Assembly: GCA_033002965.1 (NCBI GenBank)
Contig: JAURVB010008779.1
Location: 28,409 to 92,408 of the forward strand
Length of the DNA: 64,000 bases
Reading direction: 5' to 3'
DNA from: Piper betle
Lineage: Eukaryota; Streptophyta; Magnoliopsida; Piperales; Piperaceae
How positions within the stretch are numbered: the stretch's first letter is position 1; the number at the start of each line of letters is the position of its first letter. The position numbers and the translations under genes were made by a program. Below, piece after piece: positions 23,238 through 33,564 of the stretch. The notes beneath the pieces were generated by a model. That model was not told the DNA's origin. It made no database searches and saw only the letters and a list, made by a program, of their open reading frames with translations.

Positions 23238-24569
23238 AGTTTTCAGTGAGACGAGAGATGCTAGAATTGACTTACACGTACCATGAGCGAATGCACGTGA
23301 CAGTCAAAGTGGGCTCTGGATTAATGAGCAGACTGTTCCATTCCTGAGGGATCCTGACAACTCTGCATTTGAGTTCCTCATACATGGAGAACGTGGAAGT
23401 TAATAGGTACTGTTAAGTATAGCGCACGTCCAAACTTGTGGTTCAAAGGGTATTTAATTTCGTGCTAAAGGCCAGAAGAATTATGGAGGAAAGGAGAGGG
23501 CTTAGGATATACATATAGTCTTGATGGACCAGAAAAAATGAAATGAAAAAAATGCTGAAAGAGGCATCAACAAAGTAGTCAGTTTGGGATGCTATCAGGT
23601 CTGCAACCTAGTGGCTCCTCAGTAGGTGCCCTTCAAAGAGTTCTGATGAAGTAAACGAATGTTTTTTTCATATGAGAGTTAGCTCTCATAGCCAGTTTGT
23701 TATAGTTATATTTTGGACCAGTAATGCTTGTTACTAACGTTTTTTTATGCTATATGTAGGTGATAATCATGAGTTGGATGTGATAGCCTGAACGAAGGAA
23801 TAATGATGTCGCTTGCACACACATGTCAACCGATAGAGTGGTTAATATTTTATTTATGATGTTATTACATTGAGAATGATGTGATTAAATGCTAAGACAT
23901 GATGATATACTGCGATTAAATGCTAAGACATGATAATATGATGTGAAATGTAAATAGACTACACAAGTGGGTCGAGACCCAAGTTTCAGAGTGATTGAAC
24001 AGTATATATTAGAATTTTGTGTGAATGCAAATATTTGATGTATGCTTATATGTTTGTATATATTATTTCAATAGGGTGGCCCTTAATTGCACTTTTAAGG
24101 AAGATTTTGTTCGTTTTATTTTTAAAATTTTATTAATTTATCGTAATTATTGTTAGTGTGTAAATTAGTTTGCATGCCATCCGTATAGTATTATGTTAGG
24201 GTTTTGTGCATTTATCCATGCATGACGAGTCATATCTTCATCTTAAGATGCCGAGATTAGATCCGCACGAGTTGAACTCAGGTTAGCCGACCTAACTGGG
24301 GCTCGTGACAAGCAGGTTCAATTCACAAACGTGAACCGGATTTGGGGTGTTACAACTCATGTATAACCATATAACTTTCATGACGAATAAATTAAAAATC
24401 TAATCCAATACTAAAATTATCTAATTCTAAATATACATAAAAATCATCCATGCTAATAAAAACAAGCTAAAAACCCAATATAAACTCGTAAAACCCTTGA
24501 ACACACATAATTAAACACAAAAGTTGGAAAAAATTATAAATATATCTAACACTTATTAGTTGTTAGTCA

Positions 24570-26200
24570 AAGCTGAGAAATGGTGCTTATGCAGTTTGCT
24601 CTTATTGTTACTATAAACGTGTTCTCTAAAAAAAAACAAAATATTCAAACAAAAAAAAGACAAGTACAGGTAAAATAAATTGTACTCTCATTTGCGTGGG
24701 CCAAAAGTATATGCAGAATTAAACCTTAGACAAATAACATAATAATGACTTAAAGACTTGAGTACTTAAAGTCTAAGATTGATAAGTTCATATGGCACTA
24801 ACATATCATGCAACACAAGTAAAAATCAAAAGCGGACAAATGTAAAAAAAAAAAGAGAATTACTTCCTTTTTTATTATTATGATGGATATCTCGTTTACA
24901 TAAATAAGAGTCTAAATCTTTAATATATATTATATAGAACTTTTACCAAAAAATGGATTTTTTTGTTACTACCAGGTGGTTGGTAAAAGAAATTTGCAAG
25001 GGTGACTGACTGCCCTTTGCCAAACTAGGTTGTTTGTAGATAAAGTGGGGTCATATCTGAGGCCTTAGGTTACCGGATTTGGTCATCCTTGTTGGCCTGA
25101 CATGGCCATCCTCTCCTTGGAAAAGCCATGCTTGGTCGTAGTCATGTGGGCTGCTAAATCACTAATCTCAGTGCGCTAAGGCCAGTCAGCCAGATTTATT
25201 TGCCCTCGGCATCGGGACAATCGGGTCAAATTTGTATTTTTTTTAAAAAAATAGTTTTATCGTTATAATAATCTTTTTTAGTAATTAAAATAATTTTTTG
25301 TCATTTGATAATGTAAAAAAGAGTTTTTACCAAAAAGAGGGCGGTAATTTTTCATATTTCTGCAAGTAGGAAAATCAAAGTAAATTATCAAATAAAGGGA
25401 AAATGGAAAAAAACAAAAAATATATATTTTTTAAAGTGGACGACCAGATCATGAGGGATCTAACCACCGCATCATTCTGGGGTAGTGATCTATCGTTGCG
25501 GTTGCCCTTGAGCAAAAAATAAAATAATAAAAAAGGTTATCAACGAGTGATAGACTTAAGGCAATTAGATCTATTTATCCCAGATCAAAAGTCTATTGTC
25601 GATTGGTAATGAGTTTTTTCTTTTTCATTTTTTCGCCTAAAAGTAGGTCGAAATGGCTAGACCGGCTATCCCCAAGGATGGGGTGGCTAGATCGCCGCCC
25701 CACATGGGCAGCTGACATAGCTTTGAAAAATAAAAATTTTAATTTTTCTGTTTTTCAATTTAAAGGTAATTGTGATATTTTAATTAATATTTTTCCCCGT
25801 AATTTATTTTAAATTTCCCACCACCCGAGATTATAAAAATAATTTCCCCTGCTCTGCTCTGGTAGAAGGCTCCTAAAAAAATTTTGTAAAAAAAATTATT
25901 ATTATCATTATGACTTTGTATATAATAGGGTGTTGACACACAGACATTCTAGGAATTTATGTGCGACCCCTTTATACGCAGATAGCAACTGATTTGCATA
26001 TCCTTTTTTTTTTTTTTTTGAGATAATTACAGCTACGCCTTAGCCAGCCCATTTACTTTTGCATAAAAATAAGCAGGGTCGAAAAACAATATATAAAAAT
26101 AAAAGTAGCCTTGAGTCCACGTCATTCCGCGAGACGCGCTTGTAGCATTGGGATGGCCCTCATTTCCATCTCTTTCCCTTTTTTTGGATCCTCGGGGAGG
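24570..26200. other. Intergenic, no gene seen
   Basis: AT-rich with poly(A) and poly(T) runs and two less AT-rich islands (24990-25210 and 25430-25720) that resemble nothing I recognise. It ends in the presumed promoter of the RRM gene. No tRNA or protein-coding stretch could be supported. Confidence 0.5.
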
Positions 26201-26210
26201 AGAAGGGGCC

Positions 26211-26235
26211 AAGCAAAGCAAAGCAAAGCAAAGCA
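26211..26235. repeat. Five-unit AAGCA repeat, probable 5' leader
   Basis: Five perfect AAGCA units lie about 50 bases before the proposed start codon at 26283, so they probably sit in the 5' untranslated leader or core promoter of the RRM gene. Confidence 0.7.
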
Positions 26236-26282
26236 GAGGTAGCCGCACCTCACAAGGGAGGGGATTCGCCCCCCAAAACAAA

Positions 26283-28725
26283 ATGCGGGTAAATCTCGCC
26301 GTCTCCGATCTCCTTTCAATCCCATGCCATTATTTGTGGAATGCCCAGATTTTTGTCCATCGGAAAGATACCATCTTTGCCCGCTTTTGGCTCTGATTAC
26401 GCTCCTGCTTTTTGTTTTTTGCCATTTGTTCCTGTATTTGAGCAGACTCGAACCGTGAAGGTGGGGAACATCTCAGATCTGGCCAGCGAGAGGGAGATTA
26501 AGGAGTTCTTTTCCTTCTCTGGGGACATTGACTTCGTTCAGATTCAAAGGTTGTTTTTTCTTAATTTTAAAGTTTCTATTTGATTTTTTTTGTGGAGTTT
26601 TCTTTTAAGCTCTTGGTATGGCCAGCCGATATTTGTAGAATTTGGTTCTGGATGTGTGTGTGTGTGTGTGTGTGTGTGTGTTCTTTTTTTTTATTTCGTA
26701 AATTTTTATTTTATATTGTATTTGGGGTTGTGCGTAATTGATTTGTTGAGATTGTTCTTTTTGTTCTTTATGCTTTGAGCTAATGGCTGCCACAGTAGTC
26801 AATTGTCATGCTTTTTTGTCATTGTTTGAGCCTTTGTTGGTTGTGTATTTGTGCTAGCAGTGGTGTTGGTGATTCAAGGACTGCCTTTGTCACATTCAAA
26901 GATCCAAAAGCGCTTGAAATTGCATTGCTGCTGTCGGTAAGTCTGATTCTCCTTGAGTCCTATAGCTTAGCTATGTTTGATGTTTGTATTATTGCTCATT
27001 CAGCTTCACATTAGCTAATGACGACGAGGTAGTTCCCTTATGTGAGCTAGGTAGTTCTCTTATGGTTAGCTGCTTGCTGTTAGCGTTTGTGATTTCCGCC
27101 GTGTTTATGTGACAACTGATCTGTTCTTGCCATTTACAAAGCTTGATCGATAGCAAGATTCCATTGGCTAAGGCACATACTGCCTAAATCTTGTTTTACT
27201 TGATAATTTCAGAATAGCATCGAGCATATATTATGGGTTTTATTGGAGACTCTAAAGCAAAATTTTCCAATATAATTCATATCAACAGTCAAACGGGTTC
27301 AGTATGTAATGCTTGTGAGGCTGAGAAAAGTGGCAACTGGTTGTAAGTTTGTGCTCCGACTGTAATGCATGTTCAGTGTCAACTGGTATGCAATTTTGTG
27401 CCTAGAAAAATTACCCCTGAAGTCTGAAGAGTTGATATGATAACAAATATCTTTTTTTACTTGTTTTGCTAGTGTGTGTTACTCAGTCTGTGTAAGACCA
27501 TTCATAGTTGCCTCTTCTCATTTATTTCTTGTAGGGGGCGACAATAGTTGATCGTGTTGTCACCATAACCCCTGCTGAAGACTATGAACCGCAAATGATG
27601 GTAAAGTACTTCTCTCTTTATTCAGTGATAAGGTGTCTATATTCTTCTTTTTAGTGACTGGATTTTAATAAAGCAGGAAAGGATTTCCATCGACCAAGCT
27701 GTAGGTGTCAGTAGAAGTGAAGACCTTTCCTCTCATTTTGAGGTAAAGTATAATGATTATGAAAAATTTTATATAATGATTATGAATGTTTCTAGGTCCC
27801 TTATTTGATGTCTCTTTTTGCAGCCTAATAATAGCCCTCCAAGTGGTGGACTGATTTATGTGAGTAAAGCTCAAGAAGTGGTTACAAATATGATTGCGAA
27901 AGGTTCAGCTATAAGACAGGATGCAGTAAACAAAGTTAAAGCTTTCGATGAGAAACATCAAGTAAGAGCCAATGCATCTGCAAAGGTCATTTCCTTCGAT
28001 AGAAGAGTTGGCCTTACGGAAAAGTTGACAATTGGAATCTCAGTTGTTAATGAGAAAGTAAAATCTGTGGATCAAAGACTACATGTCTCTGATAAAACTA
28101 TGGCTGTTCTAACTGTGGCAGAGCAAAAGTTGAATGACACAGGATCTGCTGTCAAAACAAATAGGTATACAATTAATTAATCATTTATTTAGTTGACAAT
28201 CCTAATTGCCTGAATATACTGGTAATAATGTTCAACTATTCAATGAAGAATTTGAGTCCTGAGTTTTTATTCAGAAAACAAAAATTTTAAGCATTTGATC
28301 CATCCTGAGCGCACATATATTTGAAACAGATTCCTGCATTTTTTTTATCATATGCCTATATAACTACACTAATGCTTCAGTCCTAGGCCCTAAAAGGGGG
28401 TGGTGTCAGGAAAGGCATCTGATTGTCAACATTTGGTCATTTATTATCAATCATTCGTTATTTGGAAGAGTTCCAACTATTTGGGATATGGTAGATCAAA
28501 ATAAGAGTTTGATTGAAACATTGATGGCTGTATCATATTAGTTTTAGCCTTTTCTGACGGGATTTTGTGGTTTCCTTCTGTGGCAGGTATGTATCTGCTG
28601 GTGCATCCTGGTTGAATGGTGCTTTTAGTAAGGTCGCAAAAGCTGGTCAAGTTGCTGGTGCAAAAACAAAAGAGAAGTTTCAGTTGGCTGTGTCTAATTT
28701 GACGGCTAAGGTAGTAGGAGACTAG
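26283..28725 (+). CDS. RRM-domain protein of the BPA1 / BPA1-like type (binding partner of ACD11)
   Basis: Seven coding exons: 26283-26288, 26446-26549, 26861-26936, 27535-27600, 27677-27742, 27824-28164 and 28587-28725. All introns are GT-AG and the joined frame is open for 265 residues. An RRM fold occupies about residues 3-75 (RTVKVGNISDLASEREI, FFSFSGDI, TAFVTFKDP, then GATIVDRVVTI). A long charged helical region follows (KAFDEKHQVRANASAKVISF), ending with a W-x-G-A-F-containing helix. In Arabidopsis, proteins of this family bind the sphingolipid-transfer protein ACD11 and restrain cell death; that role is carried over only by family. The start is inferred: ATGCGG plus a donor gives MRTRTVKVG, whereas an upstream-extended frame from 26341 would add about 35 unfamiliar residues. 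Exon 3 has two acceptors three bases apart (TAGCAG). Confidence 0.9.
26653..26681. repeat. (TG)n microsatellite in intron 2 of the RRM gene
   Basis: About 14 TG units, followed by a poly(T) run, lie in the second intron. The array is a probable length polymorphism. Confidence 0.95.
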
Positions 28726-28763
28726 GAGTCTGTCATGTATATAATGTGATCTGTTACTTACGT

Positions 28764-28834
28764 GAAGTCTCTCCTTCTGTGTATATTTTTGGGTTTTTTG
28801 AAGTCTCCCTCTGCGTATATTTTTGGGTTTTTTG
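28764..28834 (+). repeat. 36-bp tandem duplication in the 3' UTR of the RRM gene
   Basis: GAAGTCTCTCCTTCTGTGTA... (28764-28799) is repeated as GAAGTCTCCCTCTGCGTATA... (28800-28834) with three or four differences. It starts 38 bases after the stop codon, so it is probably in the 3' untranslated region. Confidence 0.8.
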
Positions 28835-31526
28835 TTTTCTCAAAAACATTTATTTCTCTATTTTCAGGAAATACCTGGGGAAGCATATTAGTTCACTCAT
28901 TTCATGATGTCTGGAAGGTTTCGTATGGCCAATTTCTAATTCCTTTTCTATACCAATGTACGTTTTTAGAATGTCTTCATCACTGCAAGCCAGGCAGCAA
29001 TGCTCCTTCATGCAAAATTTTCTTGCAATCTTGCAGTTGGTCAACACATCATTGTTTCGTTGGTGATAATTTCTTTTCGTAAACTTGGGTGCATGCAGTT
29101 GTATAATTATTTTATTGGATTTGCCTGTCATATTTTTGTTGAGAGTGATGTGTAAATTTTTGAGCTTTGTACGTCAATTGTAACAACCACTAGTAGTGAT
29201 TCATACTATTATGTTATGGTGGTGGGGGCTGAAGCATAACCATAAACGGATTATTTTGTGAGAATTTGATTGGGAGGCAACGAAGGTTATTATCTTTTTC
29301 TGTACCAAAACGAGTATCAGGCAAATTTTCATGAAATCAGCCGATCATCAGCATTCTAACATAAATGTTGCATAAATGAAATTACTTTGACGACTCTTTT
29401 TCTACACTAATCACATGTACTTAGTTGTCTTCAATGCCTGGTTTGTGTGTCATTATTCATCTGAAATTGTCTCAAATTGTTTATCTTGACAAGCTAACTT
29501 GAATAATGGATTGCACATGGTAAACTGTCCTACAATCCAAATGACAGGTATGTTGCTTTTCTTGAGTCTGCTCATTTCTGAACTGGGTATGTGATGTTGA
29601 CAGATTTACAAGGGAGGACTATTTTATACCAACAGCTATACCCAATAGTCAATGGAATATAATTCTCAGAAACCAACCAGAGAATTCCTTGTTTTTGACA
29701 CTTGACAGCCAAGAATGGGTTTTTGCAGATCCCAAAGAATGTGCTTGGTGATCTGTGGAGTTGTCGGTGCATTTCAATGCTGCAGTTGAGCTTTGAGAAA
29801 TGAGAGATATTTATATGCAACGCCCAGTGTTTTGTTTGTTTTTGTTACGTGAAGGCTAACATTGCGGTTGGGTTTGGTTGAGCATTTGTTTTGTCATGGA
29901 AAAGAGATTCTTTGTTGAGAGTGATACTCTTCTCGACACAACTAACTTTTGAAGAGCTATGTATGTTGTTTCATAAAAAACTTTTAAATAGCTAGTAGGG
30001 TGCCTCAATTAGAAAAGCTTGTGAACAATAATATTTTTCCATTGTTGATAAAAGGTTCCAGGCACTTAAAAATGCAGTTATCTAGTTTCCTGAAAAAAAT
30101 AAGTTGATACACCATGATTTATAGCAAATAATTTCTGGAGTTCTCTCCAGAGGAAACCTCCATTAAAGAATAAAAATGTCAAGAGTATATTTAACAGGCA
30201 TTATATTGTATTTAACGTATGTAGTGATGCTCAAGTTCAAGTTAGAAGTTGAAAACTTGAACCCTAAAAAGCACTCTTTAAATGCTTTATTTCAACAAAA
30301 CAAAAAACGGCTCTTCTTTCATGATCCTCCTGATGTTTAACAATTTGATGGGTGCTTTCTTTATATTTCTTTTCTTTTGCCTTATTCTATCTTAGATTTA
30401 TATTAATATTCAATTCTAGACTTTTATTTGATTTTTTATAAAGATGAAATTCGCATATTTAAGGAAATTTACATTTATTTTTTTGTAGCAAAATATATAT
30501 TTCCCATATATGACATTGATTTTTATTTATTTATTTATTTCTGTAAAGCTTATAATAACACCGCAATGAGTCTCCAATGTGGGCTCCTTTCTGGGCCCCA
30601 CTTCTGTTTATATATGGAAGTGGGGGCCATGATATGACGTACGGACACGCTTATGCGTATTACGTGGGAGTCACGTGGCGTTTCAATTTCTTGTTGAACA
30701 GTCCAAAACCATATTAAGTTGGGGACTAAGTTATTGACCGAACATTTTTTCTTACCATATCTGCCCTTCCATAGCCGTAGTTTTCATCAAAATAATAGAA
30801 AAAACAGATTAGTAACGTTTTAATATTTTTTTACCCAAATGCATCTACTTAATTGGTAGTCAGGTATTATAATTTACAACTTATTATTATTATCATAATG
30901 ACAGAAAAATAATAATAAAATAAAACTAATTAATTGATTATAACCACAAGATGTATTTAGGCCCTAAATTATGTTTTATATGAATGAAGAGTAAGATAAT
31001 TCTCTATATTATTTTTATAAAAATATTTTCACATTAATTATTTTTTATAATAACTCGATTTAAGTAAAAGTTTATAGGTCTAGTCATTTATTTGAAAGTA
31101 ATTAATTAAAATAAATATCATAAACATATTTCTATTAATATAAACATTAGATCTTATTTTAATACATATTGAGCACAGTGCTTTGAGGATTCACATTTTC
31201 CTTTATCTCAATATTTTTTATAAGTAAAATAATAATTTTATTTTCAAGCCCATAAAATTTTATAAAATATTTATTATAAAAAGTGATAATTAAAACACTA
31301 AAACCCTAGCTGAAATTACATAATTAAAATGACAAATTGTGTATTTTTGCTATGAAATAAAAATATATAACCTATAAACATTTGTTCGAGCTAATTGGTT
31401 TGTTTGTTGTTGATTGAGGAGACCATTTCCGCTCGTGAGGTTTTGGATTTATATGGTTTCAACCCTACGTGAGTGTTGATATAGGAGAGTGAGGTAATAT
31501 AATCAATGTGAAATAAAAATTTATTT
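28835..31526. other. 3' UTR of the RRM gene, then AT-rich intergenic DNA
   Basis: The first few hundred bases presumably hold the polyadenylation region of the RRM gene. The rest is strongly AT-rich, with an (AAT)n stretch near 31555 just past its end. Short open frames here are not convincing. An ACGT-core cluster is listed separately. Confidence 0.5.
30637..30677. promoter_or_regulatory. Cluster of ACGT-core motifs including a CACGTG G-box
   Basis: Three ACGT cores occur within 40 bases: TGACGTACGG, TTACGTGGG and TCACGTGGC. The last contains the palindromic G-box CACGTG. In plants such clusters bind bZIP or bHLH factors. No gene start was found nearby, so function is unproven; it lies about 2.9 kb before the ankyrin/RCC1 pseudogene start. 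Confidence 0.3.
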
Positions 31527-31880
31527 ACAATAAAAAAATTAATATTATGGCAATAATAATAATAATAATAATAATTATTATTATTAGGAAAAACATTGTC
31601 GATAATTTAAATTACCAAAATACCCTCAACAGCCTACTTCCTCACGCGCACAAGAGAGTATTTCTTTGGCTCCGTGTGTTATAATACCAAAAATGACCCT
31701 ACATACAGTGGGAAGAGAATGAAAAAAATTTTATAATAAAAAAATTAATATTATGGCAAAAATAATAATAATTACAAGGAAGAGGGTTGATAACTTAAAT
31801 TACCAAAATGCCCCTCATCTGCCTACTTCCTCAACGACACACCACAATATTCCTTTGGTTCATCACATTACAATACCATC
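31527..31880 (+). repeat. Direct duplication of about 150 bp upstream of the ankyrin/RCC1 locus
   Basis: The stretch from AAAAAAATTAATATTATGGC, through TTAAATTACCAAAATACCCTC and CCTACTTCCTCA, to TTTGGCTC at about 31527-31690 recurs at about 31738-31875. Both copies keep the order of blocks with moderate divergence. The second ends just before CCCCGCAGATCTCTCTCGCC, which looks like a leader with a following GTAAGT splice donor (31901). Confidence 0.65.
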
Positions 31881-33564
31881 CCCCGCAGATCTCTCTCGCC
31901 TATGTAAGTGTTGCTTCTCTTGGTGGTGTTGTGTTGTTGTTTTTTTCCCATGGTACGAGTGCGTTGTTTGGTCATTTGGATGTGAAGTGATGTGGGCTGC
32001 GTTGGATTGCTTGTGATTTGATAATGGTCATCTTTTCTTTTTTTAAATATTGGTTGGTTAGTGGTCGTTGATTTTGCATGACTTTTCCACCGTTTTCGCT
32101 AATGGTGTTGAAATTGTTATTATTATTATTATTATTGTTAGTTTGAAGTCGTGGTTGTTGGATACTTAAAGGATGGCGCTGATCATTTTGAGGAAGATTT
32201 TCTTCTTTTTTGTAATAAGGCGTATGAAGCATATCACAGTGCTTGCTATGTTATTGATTGACGCGGTGACTGAATTGAATAGTTTAGTTCTTAAATTGGT
32301 AATGTGGAAAGAAAATAGCCTGTCTTTCTTTATGAATTAAATGAAAGAAGCTTAGGACAAGTCCTTTTTTTTTTCCTGGATTTTCCTCATGAAGTCATGA
32401 TGCATGTGGATCACTCAGGGGGAGCTTTCTGTGATCTCAGAATATGAAATCCTATTGTCTTCAGAAAATATAAATAAAAAAAGATACCATTGGCCTCTTT
32501 CAGTCTCTTCACATTTTTTATAATTCCTTTCCCGTTTTCTGAATGTGTGTATTTATTGTCGTTACTTAGAGGAATGCTGTTAATTTAGAAACAGCAGATG
32601 TGCGATTTATTGATACGTTAAGTTAAGTGGATGGATTGAACAAAGTTGCATGATGTATCTCTCTACAATGGAAGAGTTGTAATCCTGCTTTTGTAGGCTT
32701 TCATTTATTCTTCTTTTCCTATTGTTTTTGTCATATTGAATGATGAATTCGTTGGAGGCAGCGAGAAAAATATATATCTGCATATTGTTTGAACATTAGC
32801 ATGCTCTACAATCAAACGTAGTGGTGGAAAAGGATCCATCTCTCTGACCCTAAAATTTTGGGATCTGGTAAATCTGGAGATGATGCTTTGATGAGTAAGA
32901 TAAAATTTCTGATACTATGCTTGTTGAATGCTATTATTTTTAGATAAAATTTCTGATACTATGCTTGTTGAAAGCTATTATTTTTTTAGTTGAGAACTTG
33001 AATAATTTTCAGTTTTTGTTCTAGTTATTTTCATTTTACCTATTTAGCTGTTAAAAACAGGTGTTCTTAGTTCTCATTTCTTCGTATCACATACATTTTT
33101 AATCTCTTGTTATGATTGCCATGCATATTTTCTTTCTTAGCCTATAATTGGAAGCTATCTTATGTATTTTGTTGCTTTTGAGGTGCTGACAAGATTTGTT
33201 CTTTTTGCCTTATACACTTCGTATTGCAATAACACAATCATCTGTTGTGCAGCTGGATGTCTTTTTGAGGGAAGTGAATAAAAACCTGTGATTAAGTGAA
33301 TTATTCAAGGATAGGAATGGTGATCATGAATGTATTTTGTGCCTGATCTGGCACCTCAGGATTAATGCAGATGATGATAATGCGTGTTTTTATTGAATTG
33401 GCAAAAATGGATCTCCTGAGCTTTTTCCTTGTATAACCTTTTCTATTACAACTATTTCATGTGTGCTACCAAGTGTTTCCAACTTTCCTGGATTGCGATT
33501 CGTTGCCAACCTTTTATAGCTGCAAGTCAGAGTAGTCAAGGAAATCTGATCTGAGATCAGAAAG
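31881..33564 (+). other. Probable 5' leader and leader intron of the ankyrin/RCC1 locus
   Basis: A donor-like CCTATGTAAGTG at 31896-31907 and an acceptor-like TTGTGCAG at 33245-33252 could bound a leader intron of about 1.35 kb. No reading frame within it is convincing. It includes an (ATT)n run near 32117 and a roughly 40-bp near-duplicate (AAAATTTCTGATACTATGCT) at 32901 and 32945. This is inference from splice-like signals and T-richness only. Confidence 0.35.

Larger units (their letters stand above)
16641..24354 (+). mobile_element. TG...CA family copy E, interrupted by copy C
   Basis: Only the first few bases of this copy (TATAAAACCCATGA, up to 16658) precede copy C. It resumes at 21500 with CACGATCCTAGTCAGGG and runs to GGATTTGGGGTGTTACA at 24354. 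ACTCA occurs immediately outside both ends (16636-16640 and 24355-24359). The extreme left end is slightly altered (CTCGTATAAAA instead of TGTAAAA). Its own length is about 2.87 kb. An (AT)n run sits at 23192-23235. No protein is encoded. Confidence 0.75.
9993..24569. mobile_element. Old LTR-like repeat (copy S2) split by nested insertions
   Basis: Its own sequence is the sum of 9993-11037, 16205-16640 and 24355-24569. The left part has the blocks GGCAAGTTT, CTCAAGTAATAA and GTTCCCACG, which match the start of the repeat at 3303. The right part ends near TTAGTTGTTAGTCA. Two members of the TG...CA family sit inside it. The left insertion is flanked by ATCGC (11033-11037) and ATTGC (16205-16209), the right one by ACTCA (16636-16640 and 24355-24359). 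The outer ends are approximate and no duplication around the whole repeat was found. Confidence 0.55.

Noticed and set aside
26341..26583. ATG at 26341 as the start of the RRM protein
   Set aside because: It would add about 35 residues unlike the family. The ATGCGG exon with a good donor and the acceptor at 26445 gives the expected N-terminus.
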